A DNA stretch of 28,038 bases from assembly GCA_040753915.1 (NCBI GenBank), contig JBFMDN010000071.1, positions 1-28,038 of the forward strand, read 5' to 3'. The translations under genes and the position numbers were made by a program. Below are positions 15,918 to 23,713 of the stretch, piece after piece. Origin of the DNA: JBFMDN01 sp040753915 (GTDB lineage: Bacteria; Desulfobacterota; Desulfomonilia; Desulfomonilales; Desulfomonilaceae). The first letter of the stretch is position 1, and every line of letters begins with the position of its first letter. Under the pieces are notes generated by a model. The model had not been told where the DNA came from and did not search any database. It worked only from the letters and a program-made list of their open reading frames with translations.

Positions 15918-16262
15918 CATACTCTCCTCCATTATGTTGTTTCGCCGCGGCTGCAGCGTTTGACGGATTGGTTCATCGTATCATCTTTGGGTTCGAAAAA
16001 AGACACCTTCCTCTGGTCCATTCTTAAAACCCAAAGGAAGGCGTCACTACTTGCGTAATGGGTGAGCAAGCATCATGCCAACGATCGCGGGAACGCATGA
16101 TGATCGGAAAGGAGCTTTAGAAGCGGGACAACTTGATTTCTGATCGATGGGGATTCGCGTATTATTTTGCGAGCTGCACCCTTGCAGGAGTTATGCGCTG
16201 CTTTTTGCACCCCCAGCCCCTTCCGTAACGCACGCTCGATCGCGAACAAAGCCAATAGCACC
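15918..16262. other. Intergenic region between hbd and the Nudix gene
   Basis: 345 bp. Apart from the minus-strand terminator at 15995-16045 and an hbd promoter that must lie left of it, I see no gene. The short minus ORF at 16073-16261 has no ribosome binding site or domain. Confidence 0.5.
15995..16045 (-). terminator. Rho-independent terminator after the Nudix gene
   Basis: On the minus strand, GACGCCTTCCT pairs with AGGAAGGTGTC (11 pairs including one G-U) across a 22-base loop and is followed by TTTTTT. It lies about 220 bases past the Nudix stop and separates that unit from hbd. Confidence 0.75.
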
Positions 16263-16826
16263 CTACTTGCCTACTCGATCCAGGAACAAGTGCAACGCGG
16301 AAATCATGACTGCGCATTGGATCTCTCCTCCCCGGATGTGGTCTCTGATCTCGTCCACCGGGACGAGCACGGTTTCCACCTCTTCCGTCTCGTCCGGATT
16401 CTTTCGCCCGCTCGGCACAACGTTTCTTGCCAGATAGACGTAGAAGCGATTTGTGAAGAGCGCAGGCATAGGGTACATCCAGCCGAGGAGCTCCAGTGAC
16501 GAGCCCTTGTACCCGGTTTCCTCTTCAAGCTCTTCCCACGCACTTTGCTCGGGACTCTGCCCGTCCTTGACCAGTCCTCCCGGAGGCTCGAGAGAAAGCT
16601 CCCTTGAGCCGTGGCGGAATTGCCGGACCATCACGACCCTATCGTCAGGGGTGACAGGGATGACCGTAACCCACGAGGGAGAATTGATGACTTGGAATTC
16701 GTGGACCTTTCCTGTCCGCGGCGACTTGCTCCTCTGTACAGCCACGGAAAAAAGGGCGTACGATCGGTCCTCTCGACTATCCACAAGCTCCCAGGCGAGG
16801 TCCCGCTCTTTTGAAGTTGAATCCAT
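16263..16826 (-). CDS. Nudix hydrolase, ADP-ribose pyrophosphatase-like
   Basis: A 187-residue Nudix protein of the ADP-ribose or nucleoside-diphosphate-sugar pyrophosphatase type. Before the box is VVMVRQFRHGSRELSLEPPGG, typical of that subgroup. The Nudix box runs from Gly84 to Tyr106. The metal-binding Glu99, Glu102 and Glu103 are kept, but the first box Glu is Gln90 and the Arg of REuxEE is Glu98, so activity may be altered. ATG at 16826 has GGAG seven bases upstream; a GTG at 16844 is less likely. It is downstream of the 67-residue gene with a 47-base gap. Confidence 0.9.
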   Translation of the reverse strand: MDSTSKERDLAWELVDSREDRSYALFSVAVQRSKSPRTGKVHEFQVINSPSWVTVIPVTPDDRVVMVRQFRHGSRELSLEPPGGLVKDGQSPEQSAWEELEEETGYKGSSLELLGWMYPMPALFTNRFYVYLARNVVPSGRKNPDETEEVETVLVPVDEIRDHIRGGEIQCAVMISALHLFLDRVGK

Positions 16827-16873
16827 TTGGCCTCTCCGAGCCACCGCATATGAAGGGAAACCGGGAATCCTGC

Positions 16874-17077
16874 CTAGTCTGGAACCCGTACAACGGTCTT
16901 GTTGGAGAGCATCTCCTGGAGCTGAGCCAGCAGCCTCTTTTCCTGAGGATCGATGACTCCATCGGCATCCGCCAGGCTCAGTATTCTTTCGTATTCGGAA
17001 TTAGTGAGCTTCCCGTCATCGATAGCCTTTTTTATGAGCTCAGCGAGTCTTCCACCGGTTTCACCCGACACAGGCAT
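16874..17077 (-). CDS. Small acidic protein with EF-hand or TerB-like loop
   Basis: A 67-residue soluble protein. The pattern LADADGVIDPQEKRLLAQLQEML resembles the calcium loop of an EF-hand (D-x-D-G-x-I-D-x-x-E) and also the D-G-x-I-x-x-x-E motif of TerB-like proteins; I cannot decide between them. A preceding helix holds AELIKKAIDDGKLTNSEYERIL, so the protein is two helix-loop-helix units. ATG at 17077 is preferred because GGAGG lies seven bases upstream; ATGs at 17083 and 17125 are in frame. The function is unknown. It precedes the Nudix gene on the same strand. Confidence 0.75.
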   Translation of the reverse strand: MPVSGETGGRLAELIKKAIDDGKLTNSEYERILSLADADGVIDPQEKRLLAQLQEMLSNKTVVRVPD

Positions 17078-17437
17078 AGACATACCTCCGATATTTTGAA
17101 GCGTTCCTGAGGATCTCTGAGACATGCAAAGATCTGGACGATTATAATCGTCGGGCTCAGAAAGTAAAGTATTCCTCGGACTGCAATGCGTCAACAGCCC
17201 TTCGTATGCTCCTCTGAAAAGGGGCAGACCTTTCGAGAGTGCCTCAAAAGCCGGCAGTCCATGATAATCGTGGCACACCCCTCATCCTGCCCCTCTCCCT
17301 CTATGCGGGAGAGAGCGACTTATTCCAGCTCTTTATCTCTCTCGGAGAGGGTTGGGCCGAGGGTGCCTTTCCACGAATCGACTCCCAATCGTGCTACGAT
17401 GTTTGGTGTGTCCCAGGTTTTGAGACATTTTCTTTCC
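17078..17437. other. Intergenic region holding MITE-like copy C
   Basis: 360 bp between the QueG-like gene and the 67-residue gene. More than half is MITE-like copy C. The rest (17078-17230) should carry the promoter for the small gene and Nudix unit, but no clear pair is seen. Confidence 0.5.
17231..17432. mobile_element. MITE-like element, copy C
   Basis: About 200 bp in the same orientation as copy B. The right terminus ttttgagacattttc (17418-17432) is intact. The left terminus has drifted to gagtgcctcaaaa. Shared inner landmarks are atcgtggcacacc, gagggtgcctttccacg and atcgtgctacga. It ends five bases from the stop codon of the QueG-like gene. Confidence 0.72.
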
Positions 17438-18199
17438 CTATTCCTGTGCGACTTTGGGCTTCTTCTTCTGGCCGAAGGGACACGCCCTGATGCACACGCC
17501 GCAGATGGGCGCCTCTATGAATGGAAGATTGCAGTTCTCTGTCACTCGGGCTACGCATCGCCCAAAGTGAAGCGCTTCGTCTCGATCCCGGTAATGAGCC
17601 TTGGTGTTGACGTTCTTGATAGCGCCCGCTGGACAGGCATCAGCGCACGCCGAGCATCGGGCACAGAGATTCTTGACAGGGGGATCCGGATCGAGGTCAA
17701 GGTCTGTAAGGACGGTTGCCAGCCGAACCCGAGGCCCGTACATGCCGTTCACGAGAAGGAGACTCTTTCCTTGCCACCCGATTCCCGCCGCAATGGCTAC
17801 AGCCTTATGGGAAATGTACGAGTACCACTCTTCCTTGTCCAGAAGCTGTGAAGCCGGTATGGGAACAGCCACTGCTCCGCGGCTCTGAAGATGTTGGGAC
17901 ACGCGCAAGGCAATATCGTCCAACAGAGCGTTCACTTTCGTGTAATGCTGTTGGTAGAGTGGGGTCGGGCTATCGACAATGGCGTCGATCACCCCATCCG
18001 AAAGTCGCACTGCGATGCTTACTGCCCTGGTGTACTTGTCCAGGAGATCCGGTGGACATGTGCGAATTCCCTTCAAACGTTTCAGATCGGCGATTCCCAC
18101 GAGATCTGCCCCCAAAGATCGAGCGAAATCTTTGAGCACATCCGCAGGAGAAGCACCCCTGTTGCCGACAGCTTCAGAACACACGTCTTCCTTGCTCAC
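17438..18199 (-). CDS. QueG-like double-cluster 4Fe-4S protein
   Basis: A 253-residue soluble protein related to epoxyqueuosine reductase. It keeps the AAGIGWQGKSLLLVN motif (137-151) and two [4Fe-4S] motifs: Cys179/182/185/189, and Cys215 or 223 with Cys233/236/240. It differs from true QueG: it is about 100 residues shorter, lacks the C-terminal HEAT-like part, and where QueG has the catalytic DSAP it reads IPASQLLDKEE. A redox role on another substrate is therefore more likely than queuosine synthesis. GTG at 18199 follows AAAGGAGG. It lies downstream of the PyrD-PyrK gene with an inverted-repeat element between them. Confidence 0.82.
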   Translation of the reverse strand: MSKEDVCSEAVGNRGASPADVLKDFARSLGADLVGIADLKRLKGIRTCPPDLLDKYTRAVSIAVRLSDGVIDAIVDSPTPLYQQHYTKVNALLDDIALRVSQHLQSRGAVAVPIPASQLLDKEEWYSYISHKAVAIAAGIGWQGKSLLLVNGMYGPRVRLATVLTDLDLDPDPPVKNLCARCSACADACPAGAIKNVNTKAHYRDRDEALHFGRCVARVTENCNLPFIEAPICGVCIRACPFGQKKKPKVAQE

Positions 18200-18224
18200 C
18201 GCGCCCTCCTTTCTCTGAGGACAT

Positions 18225-18351
18225 GGGGTCAGGTCTTGTTTCTTGATCTTCCGGTCACCTCTCAAACCCGCCTGCTCGGTCTAGACCAGGCCAGAGGCCT
18301 ATTCACAGACCATCGTCATCATAGACTCGTCAAGAAACAAGACCTGACCCC
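18225..18351. repeat. 21-bp inverted-repeat element
   Basis: Perfect 21-bp inverted arms lie at 18225-18245 and 18331-18351, reading inward from ggggtcaggtcttg. The 85-base centre has smaller palindromes (ggtctagacc; aggccagaggcct). The ggggtcaggtcttg terminus resembles ends I recall near REP-associated Y1 transposase (RAYT) genes. The right arm overlaps the end of the PyrD-PyrK gene and supplies its stop. Confidence 0.75.
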
Positions 18352-19997
18352 CAGTGCGGATTCATGACCGGGCCATCAACGCAGGAGCGGAGGCCTGTCT
18401 CAGTACCACAGCTCCCACAGACACCGATACCACATCGCATGATGTCTTCCCGCGCGACGAAGATACGGTCGCGGGGTACCGTTCCGTCAAGCAGGCGCAG
18501 CGCGGCCAGGGTCATCGCGCCGGGGCCGCAGACAAGAACCAGACTGTCGCCGTACAACCCGCGATTCTCCTTCACGTCGCGGGCGAGTGTTTCCAGTACC
18601 ATCCCCACTCGTCCTGCAGGGTCCACGACTATGAGCGCTCTCGGCACGGCTCTCACGATCTCTTGAACCATCCAGTTCGCGATAGGAGACGAAAACCCGA
18701 AAAAACCCCGCGCCTCAGATTCATGCCACCGCTTGGCTGCCATGAGAACCGGCGCGGTCCCTGTTCCCCCGGCGATCAAGACAAGCGGCTGTCCTTTTCT
18801 GGGCTGCGGAAATCCGTTTCCGTACGGACCCCGGAGATAGATTGACTCTCCCGGTCTCAATCTCGCGAGCCCTCGGGTGAAGGGACCTACAGCCCGGACG
18901 AGGTAGCAGGGTTCCTCGTCATTCATGGGAGAGAACGGCTTCTCACCAAGACCGGGGATCCGGAGAAAAAAGAATTGGCCCGGCGCGCACGATGGCCCCG
19001 ATTTCAGACTCAGACCGAAAAGGTTCTCTCCGAATGACCTGTTCTCGGTCACCTCGGTCCGCGTATATGTCGTTCGCGTGGTACTCCGATGGGATCCAGA
19101 CTCATCGGGATATTCGGTGTCCGTTTCGAGAGCGTGAGCCAGTTTCCTGAAGAATTCCGCCACCTCACCGGTCGTCTTGCCAGCCAGGGAAGACCCGACC
19201 GCAAACAGACGTGCTCCCGCCTTTCGGTAAGCTCGTACGTGGGACGCAGACGATATTCCTCCTGCAGCGATTATGGGCAGGCCAGCCTGGGCAGCCTCTC
19301 GGACTGCCCTCAATCCGATGGGCAGAATTCCGGCACCGGACAACCCACCTGCCACATTGCTTAGCACCGGGTTCCCGTCCTCGTCTACAGCAGTGCCCGG
19401 CCCTACTGTATTGATAAGCGAAAGACCGTCCGCTCCCGCTTCCCGACACACTTCAGCCATGGCCGTCATGTTGCCCAAGTTTGGCGAGAGTTTCGGCACA
19501 ATGGGTTTGGACACCGTCTGCTTGAGAAGCTTGATGATAGCGCGCACCACGTGAGGGTCTGAACCCACAGCCTGGCCGTGTCCTTTGACATGTGGACAGG
19601 ACAGGTTGAGCTCGAACGCATCTGCTATGGGATCGAGAATGAGCGCGCACTGGAGGAACTCTTCAGCGTCACCTCCCATGATCGAGACCATGAGCGGCTT
19701 GTTGCCTTCCAGGGGAAGGAATTGGCGCATGGCGGCCACAAAGGATTCCGCCCCTGGATTTGCCAGTCCGACAGCGTTGACAAAGCACCCGGGATAGTAC
19801 TCGTGGAGCACCGGCTCACGGTACCCTTCCCTCGGCTCGAGGCTGATCGTCTTCGTGGTAAGAAACCCGACTTGCGGCACATCCCGTGCGATCCTCGCGA
19901 GAACAGAGGGGACGGTCGTAATAATTCCGGAGGGAATCGTGAACGGAGACTCGATTCCCAGGTCCGCAGCCCAAGACTGTGAAGTCAAATGTGACAT
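18330..19997 (-). CDS. Fused dihydroorotate dehydrogenase PyrD-PyrK
   Basis: A 555-residue single chain. Residues 1-295 are a class 1B dihydroorotate dehydrogenase: NLSCPHVKGHG with catalytic Cys134, Lys169 in VPKLSPN, and the FMN phosphate loop AAGGISS (245-250). Residues about 308-545 are the PyrK electron-transfer subunit: FSPMND for flavin, AGGTGTAPV (409-417) for NAD, and a [2Fe-2S] motif at Cys522/527/530/539. Together these parts oxidise dihydroorotate to orotate with NAD, step four of pyrimidine synthesis. In most bacteria pyrD and pyrK are separate adjacent genes. The linker 296-312 is Ser/Thr-rich. The last residues, WGSGLVS, and the stop come from an inverted-repeat element. ATG at 19997 has a weak ribosome binding site. 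Confidence 0.9.
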   Translation of the reverse strand: MSHLTSQSWAADLGIESPFTIPSGIITTVPSVLARIARDVPQVGFLTTKTISLEPREGYREPVLHEYYPGCFVNAVGLANPGAESFVAAMRQFLPLEGNKPLMVSIMGGDAEEFLQCALILDPIADAFELNLSCPHVKGHGQAVGSDPHVVRAIIKLLKQTVSKPIVPKLSPNLGNMTAMAEVCREAGADGLSLINTVGPGTAVDEDGNPVLSNVAGGLSGAGILPIGLRAVREAAQAGLPIIAAGGISSASHVRAYRKAGARLFAVGSSLAGKTTGEVAEFFRKLAHALETDTEYPDESGSHRSTTRTTYTRTEVTENRSFGENLFGLSLKSGPSCAPGQFFFLRIPGLGEKPFSPMNDEEPCYLVRAVGPFTRGLARLRPGESIYLRGPYGNGFPQPRKGQPLVLIAGGTGTAPVLMAAKRWHESEARGFFGFSSPIANWMVQEIVRAVPRALIVVDPAGRVGMVLETLARDVKENRGLYGDSLVLVCGPGAMTLAALRLLDGTVPRDRIFVAREDIMRCGIGVCGSCGTETGLRSCVDGPVMNPHWGSGLVS

Positions 19998-20159
19998 GCG
20001 TTACGGGAACAGCACTCGATAAGGTATTCCAGCAGGTGTAGTCGCTCTACCAATGCTTTGGCGCCCCCGATAGCAGCCGACACGATACTCTTTCTCCTCT
20101 TCAACCCTGTGACCGGCCTCGTCGAGAGTGCAAGCCGGAGCTACCATCGAGTCACAACA

Positions 20160-20420
20160 CTAGTATTGGCCCAGAATATGTTCGCTCAGGGTGTTCATCA
20201 ATTCATGAAATATCACTCTGTACCCACCGGGCCACGTATGGTGAATGGGCGCAGGGGGGACATAACCATAAAACATCCTCTGCCGCATTTCTCCTTGTGA
20301 CAGCGGTGGGGAGGCCTTGGAATCAGGCGTGTTCGACGGAAAATCTGCTGCGAGCACTCCGGCCCCCGGAGCTACGGCTCCCATCAGGACCACTATACAA
20401 AGAATGGCTAGGCGCTTCAT
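20160..20420 (-). CDS. Small exported protein of unknown function
   Basis: An 86-residue protein with a clear signal peptide (MKRLAILCIVVLMGAVAPGA, likely cleaved after VLA). The mature part is about 62 residues, has no Cys, and holds GEMRQRMFYGYVPPAPIHHTWPGGYR, which I do not recognise. ATG at 20420 has GAGG five bases upstream; an upstream in-frame ATG at 20459 would put charged residues before the signal. It lies between the dehydrogenase and PyrD-PyrK genes on the same strand. Confidence 0.7.
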   Translation of the reverse strand: MKRLAILCIVVLMGAVAPGAGVLAADFPSNTPDSKASPPLSQGEMRQRMFYGYVPPAPIHHTWPGGYRVIFHELMNTLSEHILGQY

Positions 20421-20484
20421 AGGGACCTCACGAGCCGATTCTAGCTTCTTAGAGAACAAAAATCAATGTCAAAAGGCACTTGAT

Positions 20485-21456
20485 TCAGAATTCCAGTGCC
20501 ACTTTGAAGACCCCCGACTCTTGCGAACGCAGGAAAGCCTCCTCCGCCTTTTCGAAGGGAAAGACCGCGTGCAGAAGCGGCAGGGGATCAAGCAGTCCTG
20601 CATCCATCAAGCGGAGAGCAGGTTCAAAGACTCCGCATCGGGATCCTACGATTGAGACCTCATTCACGACGATGGGTGCAGCGTCAAGGGTGAGCTCGCC
20701 GTGATAGGTGCTCTTGAGCACTATGGTGCCGCGGGGCCTTATATGCTGCATTGCCAGCGCAAATCCAGAGGGATTGCCAGAGGCCTCGACCACGAAGTCA
20801 AACGGCTGCTCGACCTTTTCCAGCTCGTGTAGGGTAATCGCCTTCCCCCCCAAACGAGTGAAGACCTCCATTTTCTCTCGGTGCTTTCCTGCCAGGGTGA
20901 GATCGCATCCAGTGAGGCGAAGGACCAGACAAACGAGCAGCCCGAGCTTCCCATCGCCGATCACGAGGACACTATGGGCCGGCTGGATGCAGACCTGCTC
21001 GAGGATTTCCAGAGCAGCAGCCGCGGGCTCCGTGAAGATCGCCTTTCTGTCTGGGAGCTCAGCGGGCACCTCAATGAGATTCGAGGCAGGAAGAGTGAGG
21101 TACTCGGCAAACGCGCCGTTTCGACCGGCAATCCCGAGCACGGTCCTTTGGGAGCAGTGCCGCTCCATACCCGCACGACACGCGCGGCAGACTCCGCAAC
21201 CGGCGTTGATTTCTCCCACAACCCGGGTCCCGATCTGGTGAGGGTGCGTCGAATCCTGTACGATCCCGACAAATTCATGTCCTGGGATGCCTGAGAAGCG
21301 CATGTAGCCCTTGGTTATTTCCACATCCGTTTTGCATATTCCAGCGATGGAGACCTTCACAAGGGCCTCCCCCTCCTTTGGTACAGGCACCGGAACATCG
21401 GTGAGATGAATCCGTCCATCGAAGACCAGGGCCTTCATCATCGTAGGGGCAGTCAC
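20485..21456 (-). CDS. Zinc-dependent medium-chain alcohol dehydrogenase
   Basis: A 323-residue MDR-family oxidoreductase. Catalytic zinc ligands are Cys41 (AGICKTDVE), His60 and Glu61 (GHE). The structural zinc ligands are Cys87/90/93/101 in GCGVCRACRAGMERHC. The nucleotide-binding domain has VLVIGDGKLGLLV near residue 165. Its relatives include threonine and sorbitol dehydrogenases, but the substrate cannot be told from sequence. The start is GTG at 21456, with AGGAG nine bases upstream; the two ATGs a few codons later are alternatives. It is 50 bases downstream of the Rel gene on the same strand. Confidence 0.9.
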   Translation of the reverse strand: MTAPTMMKALVFDGRIHLTDVPVPVPKEGEALVKVSIAGICKTDVEITKGYMRFSGIPGHEFVGIVQDSTHPHQIGTRVVGEINAGCGVCRACRAGMERHCSQRTVLGIAGRNGAFAEYLTLPASNLIEVPAELPDRKAIFTEPAAAALEILEQVCIQPAHSVLVIGDGKLGLLVCLVLRLTGCDLTLAGKHREKMEVFTRLGGKAITLHELEKVEQPFDFVVEASGNPSGFALAMQHIRPRGTIVLKSTYHGELTLDAAPIVVNEVSIVGSRCGVFEPALRLMDAGLLDPLPLLHAVFPFEKAEEAFLRSQESGVFKVALEF

Positions 21457-21506
21457 TGTTTCCGACTCCTATCGTCTCAGCTACCGGCAGTCGGCGTGTG
21501 ATTCGG

Positions 21507-23675
21507 TCATACGGTTCCGAGACGTTCCACTTTCAGGACCCCTCTCACGCTTCTGAGTGAGGTCATCAACTTGGTCAGATGATCGAGATTGCGGACGTAC
21601 ACGAGAAAGGTGCCGTACGCGGTTTCTTCATCGAGGACGCTCATTTTGGCCTGAGCTATGTCAGCGTCGTTCGACGAGAATACTCCGCTGATGGTAGCGA
21701 GCATGCCCATTCTATTCTGGCTTTCGACCCCCAGCTTCACCAGCCGTCGCAACTGCTGTTCTTCGTCCCAGGTAGCGGCGACCACTCGCTTTCGCTCCGC
21801 GGTGAGCAGGTTGACGCAATCGGCTTTGTGGATCGTTACCCCCCTGCCCCGGGTGATAAATCCTCTAATATCGTCACCGGGCAACGGATGACAACACTTG
21901 GCGAAATTGACCATAACATCCGTAAGCTGCTCCACGCGAACTCCGCTCGTGGTGGTAGCGCGATTGCTCTGAACCTGTTTTTCGTCGGACAGGGCTGCTT
22001 TAGCTTTCTCCCGTTCATGGGCCGGGACAAGCTTAGTGACCAATACCTTGGGTGAAATCCGACCGTACCCGATGGCAGCGTAGAGATCCGACTCGGTTTT
22101 AAAGCCGTAGTCCTTCGCGATGGCAAGGAGGTCTCCCGATCTTTCCGCAGCGTTAATGTCTATGTGCCATTTCTTGAGCTCCCTCTCCGCGCTTTCCATC
22201 CCGATCTGGAGCGATCGCTCCCGCTCTTCGGACAGGACATAATGCCGAATTTTGGTTCTCGCGCGGCCGGTCTTAACATATTTGAGCCAATCCTTGCTGG
22301 GTTTCTGGTGGGCCGACGTGACTATCTCGACAGTATCACCGGTCTGGAGCTGATGCTTCAGGCTGACCATCTTGCCGTTGACCCGAGCCCCAACGCATGT
22401 ATTACCCACCTCCGAGTGGATGGAATAGGCAAAGTCCAGCGGAGTGGAACCCTTGGGGAATTCCTTCACCTCGCCTTTCGGGGTGAAGACGTATACCTCG
22501 TCGGGATACAGGTCAACACGGACATTCTCGAGGAATTCCCGAGGATCCTCCAGATCCTGCTGCCACTCCATCATTTGACGAAGCCACGACACGACCTGAG
22601 CATCTTTGGCTTCGATCGCCTTCCCCTCCTTGTAGGACCAATGCGCAGCGATGCCCTCCTCAGCGATCAGGTCCATTTCTTGGGTGCGGATCTGGATCTC
22701 TATGCGCATTCCTTCCGGTCCGATCACCGTGGTGTGAAGAGACTGATATCCGTTCCCTTTCGGCATGGCAATGTAGTCCTTGAACCTGCCCGGGACGGGT
22801 CGCCACAACTGGTGAACGAGTCCGAGGACTGCGTAGCACTCGCTAATGTCATCCAAGATGATGCGAAACGCGGTAATGTCGTGTATCTGATCGAACTCCA
22901 GGTTCTGCAACTGCATTTTGCGATGAATGCTGTAGATCTCCTTGTGGCGCCATTTCGTGACCGCCTTCATATTGTACCGTTCGAGAGTCTCTCGAATTAT
23001 CTTGAGCACGTTGTTGACGTAATCTCTTGATCGCTCAAGGGACTCTTCCAACTTGACCTGTATTGACCGGTAGGTCTCGGGCTCCAGATACTTGAAGGAG
23101 AGATCTTCCAGCTCGGTCCGCAGCCAGTATATTCCCAGCCGAGACGCCAGTGCAGCGTAGATCTCCAGTGTTTCTCTTGCTATTCGTTGCTGAGCCTCGG
23201 CGGGCATGGAATCGAGCGTCCTCATGTTGTGGAGCCGGTCGGCAAGCTTTACGAGCAGCACTCGTATATCCTTGCTCACAGCGAGAATCATTTTCCGGAA
23301 GCTCTCAGCCTGCCGATCTTCCTTTGACTGGAACTCCATTTTGCTGATCTTGGTGACACCGTCCACAAGAGAGGCGATCTCCTGGCCGAAGAAATGCTCA
23401 ATGTCCTCTATGGTGGAAAGGGTATCTTCCACAGTATCATGCAGAAAGCCCGTCGCAACAGAAGCCTCATCCAGTCGCATATGAGCGAGGATATCGGCCA
23501 CTGCCATGGGATGCACGAGGTAGGGCTCGCCCGATCGACGTGTCTGACCTTGATGAACCTGTGCAGAGTAAATGTACGCAGCACGTATCAGATCCAGATC
23601 CGCATCGGGATAATAGGATCTTACGCGCTCCTGGATATCGTTGAATCGAACTATCTTACCAGCGGGAGGAATCAT
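21507..23675 (-). CDS. Bifunctional (p)ppGpp synthetase/hydrolase, Rel/SpoT family
   Basis: A 722-residue long RelA-SpoT homolog controlling the stringent-response alarmone. The N-terminal HD hydrolase domain is intact (His79-Asp80 in FLHDTVEDT), so it can degrade ppGpp. The synthetase domain has GRFKDYIAMPKGNGYQSLHT and RIEIQIRT. A TGS domain follows (VYVFTPKGEVKEFPKGSTPLDFAY reduced here to its first part: VYVFTPKGEV), then a helical and zinc-finger region (NFAKCCHPLPGDDI), and a C-terminal ACT domain (about 645-722). Length and order are normal for a bifunctional Rel. ATG at 23675 follows AGAAGAG. It lies 38 bases after der. Confidence 0.95.
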   Translation of the reverse strand: MIPPAGKIVRFNDIQERVRSYYPDADLDLIRAAYIYSAQVHQGQTRRSGEPYLVHPMAVADILAHMRLDEASVATGFLHDTVEDTLSTIEDIEHFFGQEIASLVDGVTKISKMEFQSKEDRQAESFRKMILAVSKDIRVLLVKLADRLHNMRTLDSMPAEAQQRIARETLEIYAALASRLGIYWLRTELEDLSFKYLEPETYRSIQVKLEESLERSRDYVNNVLKIIRETLERYNMKAVTKWRHKEIYSIHRKMQLQNLEFDQIHDITAFRIILDDISECYAVLGLVHQLWRPVPGRFKDYIAMPKGNGYQSLHTTVIGPEGMRIEIQIRTQEMDLIAEEGIAAHWSYKEGKAIEAKDAQVVSWLRQMMEWQQDLEDPREFLENVRVDLYPDEVYVFTPKGEVKEFPKGSTPLDFAYSIHSEVGNTCVGARVNGKMVSLKHQLQTGDTVEIVTSAHQKPSKDWLKYVKTGRARTKIRHYVLSEERERSLQIGMESAERELKKWHIDINAAERSGDLLAIAKDYGFKTESDLYAAIGYGRISPKVLVTKLVPAHEREKAKAALSDEKQVQSNRATTTSGVRVEQLTDVMVNFAKCCHPLPGDDIRGFITRGRGVTIHKADCVNLLTAERKRVVAATWDEEQQLRRLVKLGVESQNRMGMLATISGVFSSNDADIAQAKMSVLDEETAYGTFLVYVRNLDHLTKLMTSLRSVRGVLKVERLGTV

Positions 23676-23713
23676 CTCTTCTCATATCACTCTATCGCAC
23701 CCGGCGGAAATCG

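Noticed and set aside
15111..16058. 315-residue plus-strand ORF
   Set aside because: It is antisense to hbd, whose motifs are complete; the composition is that of a shadow frame.
16874..17278. Longer frame of the 67-residue gene starting in a repeat (CHDYHGLPAFE)
   Set aside because: The same peptide appears at the other MITE-like copies, so it is repeat-encoded; a good ribosome binding site supports the start at 17077.
13849..17432. Possible CRISPR array from the repeated blocks
   Set aside because: The repeats are 3 kb apart and self-palindromic, with no regular spacers.
22164..23030. 288-residue plus-strand ORF
   Set aside because: It lies wholly antisense to the conserved synthetase region of the Rel gene, with no ribosome binding site or domain.
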